From Nostoc paludosum FACHB-159 (GTDB taxonomy: Bacteria > Cyanobacteriota > Cyanobacteriia > Cyanobacteriales > Nostocaceae), in the NCBI RefSeq assembly GCF_014698835.1, contig NZ_JACJTU010000007.1, forward strand, positions 210,166 through 274,165: 64,000 nucleotides of DNA. Reading direction: 5' to 3'. Under the pieces are notes generated by a model. It ran no database searches, was not told the origin of the DNA, and saw nothing but the letters and a program-made list of their open reading frames with translations. Positions 41,764 to 49,822 of this stretch are shown here, one piece after another. The first letter of the stretch is position 1; each line of letters starts with the position of its first letter. The position numbers and the translations under genes were made by a program.

Positions 41764-43009
41764 CGCTAATTTCAACTTTCCAGCGCTGAAACGATTCATC
41801 CAAAAATTAGAGCAAGGCAAGTTTGACGCATTCTTCATGGCTGACCACTTAGCGGTGCTGAATATGCCAATCAACGCATTGAAGCGCAGCCACACCGTCA
41901 CATCCTTTGAACCTTTCACCCTGCTTTCTGCCCTTGCCAGCGTCACCGAAAACATTGGGCTAGTAGCCACCGCTTCCACAACCTATGACCAGCCTTACCA
42001 CATCGCTCGTCGCTTCGCGTCTCTCGACCATATTAGTGGCGGTCGCGCTGGCTGGAACATCGTCACCACAGCTAATCCAGACGCAGCGCTCAACTTTGGA
42101 TTAGAAGAAGAAATAGAGCATGATGAACGCTATCGGCGGGCTAGAGAATTTTATGATGTTGTCACGGGTCTTTGGGATTCCTTTGCTGACGATGCGTTTA
42201 TTCGGGACGTGGAAGCAGGGATTTATTTTGACCCCAAAAAGCTTCACGTTCTGAATCATCAAGGAAAATATCTCTCGGTGCGAGGGCCATTGAACATTGC
42301 CAGACCTGTCCAAGGCTGGCCGGTAATCGTTCAGGCAGGCGCATCTGAAGCCGGACGGCAACTAGCAGCCGAAACTGCCGAGGCTGTGTTTACACCTGCT
42401 GGTAATCTGGAAGGTGGCAAAGCTTTATTTGCAGACATTAAGGGACGGGCGCGGGCAATTGGCCGTGACCCAGACAGTATAAAAATCCTTCCAGGTGCTT
42501 TAGTCATCGTGGGGGAAACCGTCGCCGAAGCACATGCCAAGCGTCTTCATTTGGACAGCCTAGTACATTATGACAGTGGAATTGCTAGCCTCAATAGTGC
42601 GCTTGGCTACGACGTTTCTGGTTTTGATCCCGATGGACCCTTGCCAGAAATCCCACTGACTAACGCTGGTCACTCTTCACGAGAAAGAGTAATAGCCTTA
42701 GCGCAACGCGAGAACTTGACTATTCGACAACTGGCGCAACGCATTGGCAGTTACGGGGGACTGGCCTTCGTCGGTACACCCCAAAGCATCGCCGATGAGA
42801 TGGAGCAATGGCTGAGTGAGGAAGGTTCTGACGGTTTCAATATCATGTTCCCTTTTCTTCCTGAAGGATTGAATGATTTTGTCGATAAAGTTGTGCCAGA
42901 ACTCCAACGGCGTGGGATTTTCCGCCAAGAGTATGAGGGCAAGACGCTACGCGAAAATCTCGGACTGTCACGCCCTGCTAATCGCTTCTTTGAGACTAGT
43001 TTGCTGTAA
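41672..43009 (+). CDS. LLM-class flavin-dependent monooxygenase (NtaA/SnaA/DszA family)
   Basis: A 445-residue TIM-barrel FMNH2-dependent monooxygenase. Family features are the HTGAWRYPGA opening, FDAFFMADHLAVLN (about 51-64), FEPFTLLSALASVTENIGLV, YHIARRFASLDHISGGRAGW, NIVTT and WPVIVQAGASEAG. Family members oxidise sulfones, chelates or similar compounds using reduced flavin from a partner reductase. A GGAGG lies 7 bases before ATG 41672. The gene looks full length and higher in GC than neighbouring DNA. It is the only intact survivor of what looks like an organosulfur cluster; the FAD/ferredoxin pair at 31.2-33.2 kb may be related. Confidence 0.88.
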   Translation: MSRSKQLKLGAFMRPVSIHTGAWRYPGALPDANFNFPALKRFIQKLEQGKFDAFFMADHLAVLNMPINALKRSHTVTSFEPFTLLSALASVTENIGLVATASTTYDQPYHIARRFASLDHISGGRAGWNIVTTANPDAALNFGLEEEIEHDERYRRAREFYDVVTGLWDSFADDAFIRDVEAGIYFDPKKLHVLNHQGKYLSVRGPLNIARPVQGWPVIVQAGASEAGRQLAAETAEAVFTPAGNLEGGKALFADIKGRARAIGRDPDSIKILPGALVIVGETVAEAHAKRLHLDSLVHYDSGIASLNSALGYDVSGFDPDGPLPEIPLTNAGHSSRERVIALAQRENLTIRQLAQRIGSYGGLAFVGTPQSIADEMEQWLSEEGSDGFNIMFPFLPEGLNDFVDKVVPELQRRGIFRQEYEGKTLRENLGLSRPANRFFETSLL

Positions 43010-43328
43010 GCTGCGATCGCATCATGAGGCTTCTAGCGATCGCTCTTCCGGAGAGTGACACAAGAGGGGTAAATAGGTGTAATAAATATTTTTAATGTAC
43101 TCAAGCTAATTTTTAGCGTAGGCGCAGCCCCCCGCAGGCATCACTTTTTTACCCGACCTCACAAAATCGCGTTGCTCCCCATTGGCTCGCTTGTGTTGAA
43201 AATCTCCTTCATGATTTGTTATTAGCCGGTTTTATAGTCACCTTTTAAGAGGAACTTGTGTGAAGCTGTAAGAGAGTGAACAATCAAACTGTGTTTTACT
43301 TATTAGTTCTGATTTGTTTTTTGTAAAT
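43010..43328. other. gene-free stretch with HIP1 sites and a dispersed repeat
   Basis: No gene. It contains two GCGATCGC-type sites and a GCGTAGGCGCAGCCCCCCG dispersed segment near 43119-43137, typical of Nostocales gaps. Confidence 0.45.
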
Positions 43329-43517
43329 ATGCCTTCAATTACCTATAACCGCACCGATAGCCAGCAGCCACAAAGCATTACCATTCAAGGTTATGTTATC
43401 CGTCCTGGATTACACATTCTCACTTACGAGCAACTCAAGTTGCTGCGAGAGCAAACACAGCACCATTCTCAGCTTGAATATCTAGTGAGCCAAGGTGTTA
43501 TTAAGTTGACTGGTTAA
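43329..43517 (+). CDS. small hypothetical protein (62 aa)
   Basis: A 62-residue protein from ATG 43329: MPSITYNRTDSQQPQSITIQ, then GYVIRPGLHILTYEQLKLLR and ending LVSQGVIKLTG. An upstream start at 43314 is possible but lacks support. The sequence looks like a compact alpha/beta mini-protein. No family is recognised and the neighbours give no hint, though it precedes the CRISPR region. No clear ribosome-binding site is seen, so confidence is moderate. Confidence 0.5.
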   Translation: MPSITYNRTDSQQPQSITIQGYVIRPGLHILTYEQLKLLREQTQHHSQLEYLVSQGVIKLTG

Positions 43518-44094
43518 TAGTCGCCAGCATAAAAATCCTAACAGGCTACATCTAATTCCCAGGGCATCTGCATCATGTCAATAAGACTACTATATTCTCA
43601 ATAGGCTGGAAAATTATCTGATTAACTCCTACTTATTAAGGACGATTTTAGCGTTGGTGTAGCGGTCGTAGACATCGCATTGAGTCTTGCAAAGCAAATC
43701 CGTTAAATCCTGATTTTTTCGTTGGTTCTTAATCTTGGCTGCGATCGAGGGTAATTTAGAGTTGGGTCGATGGGGGGTATTATCCGGCGCACCTCCCATT
43801 TACATCGGGACGTGCAATTAGCACAAGGATTGATAAATAGGTATAATATCATGTCCGGTTGATTAGTTATGATTAAATCTCACGCAAAGGCGCAAAGGCG
43901 CAAAGAAGTCTGCAAAGTTTTTATCGTAAGTAATTAGACGAACCTGATATAATTTGTAGCAATTAAATAAGTAGCGATCGCTTGTTGGATTGCACGCAAA
44001 GTTTCAGTCCCCTTACGGGGTAATAGTCTGTGGAAACTCCAGTCCGCCGCGACTGCGACGGGTATTTTGAGGTGCGCCAAACATCATACGCCGA
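43518..44094. other. gene-free stretch with a dispersed repeat and a relic CRISPR repeat
   Basis: No gene is supported. It holds a 29-bp dispersed sequence at 43846-43874 (ATATCATGTCCGG...), also found at 63482-63510 with 2 mismatches. GCAAAGGC tracts lie at about 43875-43905 and a lone CRISPR repeat at 44001-44037. GGCGCACCTC near 43788 has its inverted partner GAGGTGCGCC near 44070. Confidence 0.55.
44001..44037 (-). repeat. solitary relic CRISPR repeat (37 nt)
   Basis: On the minus strand it starts GTTTCCACAG, holds the CCCCGTAAGGGG hairpin and ends ACTGAAAC, the classical cyanobacterial repeat layout with an 8-nt handle. No second copy lies next to it. Its sequence differs from the active-looking array at 47 kb, so it is probably left from another CRISPR locus. 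Confidence 0.7.
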
Positions 44095-45264
44095 TTACTG
44101 AGGATTGTCGATAGCCCCCTCATCTTTTCCCTTAAGAGCTTTTCGAGCTAACTTGACGTAAGTTTTGACCGTCTCAGATTTCATTTGCAAGTCTTGGGCG
44201 ATCGCCTGCAATGACTCTCCATTATCCCGACGAGCCAGGATTGTTGCCCAAGTAACGGCAATCTTATCGGTACGATCGCCGCCCTTGCGTTTGCGTTGGG
44301 CAGTAAATATTTCTGTGAGTTCTTCAATCCTTTGAGCCAACGTATCCGCCATCAACTGTTCGGCTATAGCTGACTTTTGTTGTGCCAACCAGCCAGAGCG
44401 CGTTTGTCCCAAGCCAAAGGTAGTTTTATGACCTGTTCCGCAATATGGTGCAAGCCTGAGCAAAGCATAGAATAGCTGGGTGAATTCAGTATTTGTTAAA
44501 GCTTGTTTGTTCAAACCCAAGGAAATCGCACCCGTAAAACCTGTGACTGACCCTTGCTTGCCTGCTGACACTTTCATCGATTCCAAACGGTGCTGATGAA
44601 TAATGACAGTTTCATCAATCCATGTAAGAAAAATGTCTTGTTCGACTGGCTGGTGCGAAAAGTCATTCCAGCGCCGCAGATAACTGTGGAACAGATTTTC
44701 GGGAACTGGTAGAGGGAAATGATGACCTTTGCGGCGAAAACTCGTTGGCGAAACAAAACTGAGATCTATTACAGATTGTTCGCTTGGCGATCGCAGCAAT
44801 TGTGCATAAGTGGTTGGGGCATGAGCAATACTCACCTGCTTGATTTGTAAGGATGCTCCTCTTAAGTCGATAACTTTTGGTAAATTGGTTATCCACTGTT
44901 TGAGAAACAATGCCACCCTTTGAGACAACCCGTTGATATGCCAATGATAGATTTGGTTGGCTACTAATTTCAGTTGCTTGCCGCTAGGAAGCAGTTGCCC
45001 TTCTAGTGCGGAGATAGTAAAAGCTTTTTCCGACTCGCCATCATGGAGATAAGCTGATAAATCTGGGTCAACTTGTCGCACTTGGTCGAGAAACCAAGCA
45101 TGAAGTCCAATTGTGTACTGCGAGTAAAGAGCTGCCGTTGCCGTTGCCTCCAAATCAAACACCAAGCCTACTAATTCAGTCTCATCTGCCCAAGTCTGAA
45201 CTGGGGATGTGAGCGTTGATTTGACTCTAGGCTTGCGTTTGGGGGCGGTGGCTGCTCTAGGCAT
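44095..45264 (-). CDS. cas6: Cas6 crRNA-processing endoribonuclease with C-terminal HTH extension
   Basis: A 389-residue Cas6-type RAMP. The two ferredoxin-like halves end in LSFVSPTSFRRKGHHFPLPV, then GFTGAISLGLN and LLRLAPYCGTGHKTTFGLGQ, the glycine-rich loop of Cas6. His residues around RRKGHH and YCGTGHK are candidates for catalysis. After about residue 310 an extra region appears with a helix-turn-helix (TWATILARRDNGESLQAIAQ, then DLQMKSETVKTYVKLARKAL). Cas6 cuts the pre-crRNA at the base of the repeat hairpin. It is separated from the array by the HigBA genes and relic repeats, all on the minus strand. Confidence 0.88.
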   Translation of the reverse strand: MPRAATAPKRKPRVKSTLTSPVQTWADETELVGLVFDLEATATAALYSQYTIGLHAWFLDQVRQVDPDLSAYLHDGESEKAFTISALEGQLLPSGKQLKLVANQIYHWHINGLSQRVALFLKQWITNLPKVIDLRGASLQIKQVSIAHAPTTYAQLLRSPSEQSVIDLSFVSPTSFRRKGHHFPLPVPENLFHSYLRRWNDFSHQPVEQDIFLTWIDETVIIHQHRLESMKVSAGKQGSVTGFTGAISLGLNKQALTNTEFTQLFYALLRLAPYCGTGHKTTFGLGQTRSGWLAQQKSAIAEQLMADTLAQRIEELTEIFTAQRKRKGGDRTDKIAVTWATILARRDNGESLQAIAQDLQMKSETVKTYVKLARKALKGKDEGAIDNPQ

Positions 45265-45504
45265 TGATTGATTTGGGTCGAAGAATGTTCAATATTTTAG
45301 GCGATTTCTATCCCCCTGTGGGGAACATTGGGAACGGGCAGAAGGCAATCCGGGAGTAGGCGATCGCTTGTTTCAACTCTAGTGAGGGGAATTGGTCAGT
45401 AGAAAGCTGATTGAGGAGTTTAGCGATCGCTTATCGTTGAAAGTTGCGTGGAGGGAAGCTAGTCAGAGTTTGGAAGTATTCATCAATCATGATTGATAAA
45501 ATTA

Positions 45505-45612
45505 GGACTTACGCACTGAAGCCTGAAACCTCGATCCCCCCTAGCCCCCCTTAAAAAGGGGGGAATTCTAAAGCCCCCTTTTTAAGGGGGTTGGGGGATC
45601 TGAGTGCGTATG
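45505..45612. repeat. palindromic MITE-like repeat
   Basis: A long G/C hairpin (GATCCCCCCTAGCCCCCC from 45533, matched by GGGGGTTGGGGGATC ending 45600) lies inside outer arms ACTTACGCACT / AGTGCGTATGG. This is a common dispersed unit of filamentous cyanobacteria. It contains no coding sequence. Confidence 0.7.
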
Positions 45613-45751
45613 GCAAATGCTGGTGATTTGAGGAGGAGACTGCTTTTCAGCTTTTATTAGTTTTTTCAAAATCTGGCGATCGCTTCAGCATAACAAAACA
45701 AAGGTAGCTACTAGTTGCAAAGCAGTTACCTCATGAAAATATTTTTGATGA

Positions 45752-45855
45752 GTTTTAGTCCCCTTGCGGGGAGGTGGTGAAAACTGAAACAACTGTTCAA
45801 TCACCATACTAGAGGAGTGTTTCAATCCCCTTGCGGGGAAAACACTGTTTCTCTA
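45752..45855 (-). CRISPR. relic CRISPR mini-array (two degenerate repeats)
   Basis: The first repeat at 45752-45784 has the CCCCGCAAGGGG hairpin and ends, on the minus strand, in ACTAAAAC. A 34-base spacer-like gap follows, then a second copy from 45819 (GTTTCAATCCCC, TTGCGGGG) whose far half has diverged. Both share the hairpin with the main array, but the flanks differ. It is probably an inactive remnant. Confidence 0.65.
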
Positions 45856-45926
45856 GTCATTAAAATCGTAGCTTGACATTTTTGATTAGTCAAGCTATTA
45901 TCAGTAACTCTCAAAATAACTAATAC

Positions 45927-46232
45927 TCACTCAAATTGAGCGAGAACAATTTCCTCTTGTGGGAAATCAGCTATTATTTTTAGATTTCCACCAAGAGCTT
46001 TGATATAGCGGGAAAGAGTGGAAACTTGAATGTCTTCTTGGTTTTCTAACTCCGAAACCGTAGATTCAACAGCACTGAGTTTTTTTTCCAAGTCATCCTG
46101 TGTCATCCCCAAAGATTCTTGCAGCTCAATTAAAGCAAGATGAAGTAGCGCGATTTGAGCGCGAGTTTTATTTCTTTCCCTTCGCTCCGGAGTCATCCGG
46201 TTTCGCAATTCACTAAAAGGCTTTGTCTTCAT
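45927..46232 (-). CDS. HigA-type XRE-family antitoxin
   Basis: A 101-residue protein. A basic N-terminal helix (NRMTPERRERNKTRAQIALL) precedes an XRE helix-turn-helix at about 35-85 (QESLGMTQDDLEKKLSAVES, then TVSELENQEDIQVSTLSRYI). It would neutralise the HigB-like toxin and repress the operon. Its start codon overlaps the end of the toxin gene by 4 bases, with the toxin gene first, which is the usual higBA order. It sits between cas6 and the CRISPR array. Confidence 0.85.
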   Translation of the reverse strand: MKTKPFSELRNRMTPERRERNKTRAQIALLHLALIELQESLGMTQDDLEKKLSAVESTVSELENQEDIQVSTLSRYIKALGGNLKIIADFPQEEIVLAQFE

Positions 46233-46588
46233 ATCAATCCTTCATCCTCTAGCTCTTTTAGCAATTCGTCGTAGAGTCTATCAGCTTTTGGTACATTCTC
46301 CTCATACCAGCGGTCGTTACCTTTTTTGTTACCTGCTAAAAGGAGTACCGCCATCCTACGAGGATCGAAACAATACAATATTCGGTATGGTTCTCCCTTA
46401 TGTTGTACTCGCAGTTCTCGCATATTTTTATGACGAGAACCCTTGATATCTGAGCTATAGGGAGAGCGGAGATTCACACCTTTTTCTTCAAGCAACTCTA
46501 CTACAAAATCAATAGAGTCTTGCTCTGCTTCATTAAGCGTTAAGTACCACTGCTCGAACTCTTCTGTGTACTCTACTTCGATTGCCAT
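46229..46588 (-). CDS. HigB/RelE-type toxin
   Basis: A 119-residue protein from ATG 46588 (MAIEVEYTEEFEQWYLTLNE). Typical HigB features are the GVNLRSPYSSDIKGSRHKNM then RELRVQHKGEPYRILYCFDP strand block and LLLAGNKKGND near the C-terminus. These match the KxxR...R.LY.FDP.R layout of type II mRNA interferases. A longer ORF start at 46711 adds an unrelated N-terminal tail and is not preferred. It forms a pair with the overlapping antitoxin gene. Confidence 0.82.
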   Translation of the reverse strand: MAIEVEYTEEFEQWYLTLNEAEQDSIDFVVELLEEKGVNLRSPYSSDIKGSRHKNMRELRVQHKGEPYRILYCFDPRRMAVLLLAGNKKGNDRWYEENVPKADRLYDELLKELEDEGLI

Positions 46589-46955
46589 GTGTGATAATTG
46601 CCTATTTATAAAAAACTGCCTGCTGTATGTTGGTTGAAAAGTTGATTCAGTTGAGCTTGACTCTAGAAGAGGGGGTGATTCACCCAAGTATGTGGTTATT
46701 TGTGAATTCATGTTTTGTTCCTAGAAAGATTGCTGGCTAAGATAGCCTTACTTTATATACTATTAGGCTTAAGAAGAAGTTAGTGGTAAGAATTCATTAT
46801 TAATCAATAAATTTCCCACTTTTAATACTTGCATCACCCTTCAGAGCAGTAACACTAAGGGTGTGAACAACAGTAAACACATCACATTCTACAAAAATTA
46901 CTGTATTTCTGAAATTTCCATCTCGTAGTAAGCACTTCAGTGCTTAATCCAACTT

Positions 46956-47729
46956 ATTTTAATCCCCTTCCGAGGTAATGGTAAGTATAACGGGTTTTGG
47001 ATAGATGCTACCCAAGAACAAGACGAGTTTCCATCCCCTTGCGGGGTAAGAGTAACTGTAACCCATGAATATCTTAGTTCTGAATCCCAAACAATTAGAG
47101 TTTCCATCCCCTTGCGGGGTAAGAGTAACTGTAACTTATTCACCCTCCTTACCTACTTTTAGTATTAAGTTTGAGTTTCCATCCCCTTGCGGGGTAAGAG
47201 TAACTGTAACGACTTATCTTCTCTCTTGGACAAGGTATTGGAAATCAACGTTTCCATCCCCTTGCGGGGTAAGAGTAACTGTAACAGAAGAAGACTATCA
47301 ACAAGCATATTTACAAGCTAGGTTTCCATCCCCTTGCGGGGTAAGAGTAACTGTAACTGTAATTAAAGCGATCGCTAAGGAGACAACTCATGAATTGTTT
47401 CCATCCCCTTGCGGGGTAAGAGTAACTGTAACTAGCCTATCTCTGGACAAGTCAAGCTCACCCAAGAGGGTTAATGTTTCCATCCCCTTGCGGGGTAAGA
47501 GTAACTGTAACAAGAATCTGAATCAGAGAATCTATTAGCTGTAGCGTGTTTCCATCCCCTTGCGGGGTAAGAGTAACTGTAACTTAATAGTCATGACCCT
47601 TTAGTTAAGAATTTTAGTGGTTTCCATCCCCTTGCGGGGTAAGAGTAACTGTAACGTTACAATCAACGGTGCTGAAGTTGTTACTGAAGCATCGTTTCCA
47701 TCCCCTTGCGGGGTAAGAGTAACTGTAAC
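46956..47729 (-). CRISPR. CRISPR array, ten identical 36-nt repeats plus one degenerate terminal repeat
   Basis: Perfect repeats start at 47027, 47100, 47175, 47250, 47322, 47397, 47476, 47548, 47620 and 47694, each 36 nt, with spacers of 36-43 nt between them. A degenerate repeat at 46956-46991 closes the left end after a 35-nt spacer. On the minus strand each repeat starts GTTACAGTTACTC, holds the CCCCGCAAGGGG hairpin and ends ATGGAAAC as an 8-nt handle right after the hairpin, as in type III arrays of Synechocystis. Orientation, terminal decay at the left, and the cas operon at right all agree on minus-strand transcription. Confidence 0.95.
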
Positions 47730-48108
47730 CCCTCGCTTTGAAACCCTTAGTACCTATGGATTCTAGAGGCGGTTTACGACCGATACCAATTTTATCGCTC
47801 TCCCGTCAGAAAAATATGGAGAAAAAATCTCTGAAAGCCTTACAGGATAAGCAAGCGGCCGATTCCACGAAAAAATAGGGTTTCAGCCATTTGGCGAATC
47901 GGCCGCACAATAGATTTTCCGTTCAAGAGTAGTATGGAAACCTACCCTTGCAACTACTATATTTATTTACTTTTCAAGGTTCTGTACTCTATCAAGCCTA
48001 AATAAAGCACGTAAGATTTAATAGAAAATTTGCAATTTAAACAACATAATTTACATACACATTTTCGTCAAGGCTTGCCTATCAAAAACTTAAAACATCA
48101 ATACTGAG
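47730..48108 (-). promoter_or_regulatory. CRISPR leader region
   Basis: An AT-rich gap between the last cas gene and the leader-proximal repeat. It contains an 11-bp inverted repeat, GCGGCCGATTC at 47855-47865 and GAATCGGCCGC at 47896-47906, around a 30-base loop. No gene is seen. Because the cas operon points into it, the array may be read both from its own leader promoter and by read-through. Confidence 0.6.
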
Positions 48109-48753
48109 TTAAATTACAAACTTGACACTTTTAACGCTCCCATCATCCTTAACAGATAAAATTTTCACATTCACCATCTGTCCTTCTTGGAGAGAAGCAG
48201 CTTGCTTCGGTTCCTTCTCCGTTAACTTAATCGTTCCCAAAATTTCATAGGTGACTTTGTTTCCATTGATTTTGGTAACTTTAGCTTCGATAATTTGCCC
48301 AACTTGAAAGTCTTGCGCTTGGGCTACTTTAGCAATTTCCGCTTGACGTGCTGACTCGACAACAGGCGTTGTGGGAGTAGAAATTTCCCCAATTGGGACA
48401 CCAGCATCTTTGTAATAACGCATCAGGCGAGATACCCAGCCTAAAATTTGCAGCATGGTATGAGCATCGCTCACACCTTTAAGATAATCACTACAGGCTT
48501 TCTCGATGCTGCGGTAATAATCTGTGGTTCTACCACTGTGTCCAATTTGCCTACCATTACTGACTAGGGTTTTCAGGTAAGTGAAAAATCGGGATGTTGC
48601 ATTTGGTTGTTGAACGGAGGCGCGCAGATAAGCAACTGCTTTTCCCAATTCGTTGACATCTGTATTTTCTTTGACTAGGGTTTGAGCGATCGCATGGGCA
48701 ATTTCCCACTGTGCATCTGTTAGAGATTCTGAGGAGAATTCAGCTATTGTCAT
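48109..48753 (-). CDS. type III-D-associated protein: helical domain plus S1/OB-like domain
   Basis: A 214-residue protein, last gene of the cas operon. Residues about 8-110 are all helical (LTDAQWEIAHAIAQTLVKEN, MLQILGWVSRLMRYYKDAG). Residues about 145-214 form an S1/OB-like fold (FQVGQIIEAKVTKINGNKVT, then LQEGQMVNVKILSVKDDGSV). It may bind RNA. The helical part is similar in size to Cas11 small subunits, but a separate Cas11-like gene exists in the operon, so its role is uncertain. It starts 2 bp after the Cas7-like gene stop. I do not recognise a named family. Confidence 0.6.
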   Translation of the reverse strand: MTIAEFSSESLTDAQWEIAHAIAQTLVKENTDVNELGKAVAYLRASVQQPNATSRFFTYLKTLVSNGRQIGHSGRTTDYYRSIEKACSDYLKGVSDAHTMLQILGWVSRLMRYYKDAGVPIGEISTPTTPVVESARQAEIAKVAQAQDFQVGQIIEAKVTKINGNKVTYEILGTIKLTEKEPKQAASLQEGQMVNVKILSVKDDGSVKSVKFVI

Positions 48754-48755
48754 GA

Positions 48756-49820
48756 TTAGTACATTCCAGATGGGGGTTCGCGGTCGGTTGGATAACGCAA
48801 AATAGCAGCGAGTTCTTCTAGTTGCTGTTTTTGAATCAGGCGTGAATGTGCTGCTTGAATATTTTTTTGGATGAATTGTTGTAATTTTTCGCCAATCAGT
48901 TCATCAGATTGATTGAGATTATAGGAAGAATAACGCTGTTTGAGGTTTTGCGGCTGATGGATTTTGTCAATTTTGATAGTCATTGTTCCCATACCTATCG
49001 GTTTACCACCGCCCACTTTTAAAGCCATAGGATATTTAGCATCTTGTCCTAAGACAATTAATAAAGTTCCTAATTCTTCGGCTGTCAAATTTTTAAATTG
49101 TAATTGAGTGGTAAAAATATATTCCCTACCAGCTTGTTGTACAGGGATGCCCGAATTTTGACCTTTATCAATTGCTCTAATAGTGTTGTAATAAAACTTA
49201 CGTCCGGCAACTTTACCTCGAACAAAGTATGCACTACGTTCATCTGGGTGAGGACGATACAACGAAGGCATAAACCCTGTAGAAAAGCCCATACTTTCAC
49301 ACTTTGCATCGTTAAAATCTATCAAACCTTGCCAATCTAATGCACCGAAAACTCTACTCGCGGGACAAAGTTGTTCTTTATGGCGACAAGGTAAACGTTC
49401 TTGAGGAATTTTATCTCTATATCTATTAGTAATTACTGCTAAAGTACTATTAGTAATCGCCTCATATACAGACCGGATGCAACCTTTAAGGGAACTCCCT
49501 TGAATAGAGAGTTTTTGCTCAACACCCTGTACCATTGTTTTAATTAAGGGAATACGGTTGTTACCAATATCGCTACCCATAACCACCACCCCAGTAGAGA
49601 CGTGAAGAGATGTCTGCACTTTCAGGCTGAGGAATAATGTACCATGTAGGCGATCGCTCAAATATTTGTGATGTCCAGCCGGACGCTGTAAGTTAGGGCG
49701 TTCTTGCGGAAACGAAACGAATTCATAAGGTTTTGGCGGAAGTTCTGGTGATGAACCCCCACCACTAGGACGGTTAGGTTTACTAGGTGGTTGAGGTCTT
49801 GATGGACGATTTGCAGTCAT
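48756..49820 (-). CDS. Cas7/Csm3-group RAMP protein (354 aa)
   Basis: A RAMP backbone subunit. The Pro-rich N-terminus (RPSRPQPPSKPNRPSGGGSS) is followed by LHVSTGVVVMGSDIGNNRIP and IQGSSLKGCIRSVYEAIT, the SSLKG signature of Cas7/Cas5 RAMPs. Near the end KVGGGKPIGMGTMTI forms the glycine-rich loop. An Asp in GSDIGNNRI could be a target-RNA cleaving residue. Cysteines (CRHKEQLCPASRVFGA) probably bind zinc. In type III-D systems several different Cas7 paralogues are used at fixed places in the complex. It overlaps or abuts its neighbours tightly. Confidence 0.8.
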   Translation of the reverse strand: MTANRPSRPQPPSKPNRPSGGGSSPELPPKPYEFVSFPQERPNLQRPAGHHKYLSDRLHGTLFLSLKVQTSLHVSTGVVVMGSDIGNNRIPLIKTMVQGVEQKLSIQGSSLKGCIRSVYEAITNSTLAVITNRYRDKIPQERLPCRHKEQLCPASRVFGALDWQGLIDFNDAKCESMGFSTGFMPSLYRPHPDERSAYFVRGKVAGRKFYYNTIRAIDKGQNSGIPVQQAGREYIFTTQLQFKNLTAEELGTLLIVLGQDAKYPMALKVGGGKPIGMGTMTIKIDKIHQPQNLKQRYSSYNLNQSDELIGEKLQQFIQKNIQAAHSRLIQKQQLEELAAILRYPTDREPPSGMY

Positions 49821-49822
49821 AA

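Larger units (their letters stand above)
45265..45926. other. gene-free stretch between higA and cas6 with a MITE and relic CRISPR repeats
   Basis: No gene. It holds the palindromic element at 45505-45612 and the relic repeat pair at 45752-45855 (listed separately), plus three HIP1 octamers. Confidence 0.5.

Noticed and set aside
47065..47538. 157-aa plus-strand ORF with repeated FPSCGVRVTVT
   Set aside because: It is the translation of the CRISPR repeats and spacers; it has no ribosome-binding site and no family match.
46956..47729. Plus-strand transcription of the CRISPR array
   Set aside because: Repeats begin GTTTCC on the plus strand, which can suggest that direction, but the handle after the hairpin, the decayed left repeat and the cas gene side all favour the minus strand.
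47920..47945. Possible extra CRISPR repeat in the leader (ATGGAAAC followed by CTTGC)
   Set aside because: Only a few bases match, in the wrong orientation and without the CCCC/GGGG hairpin.
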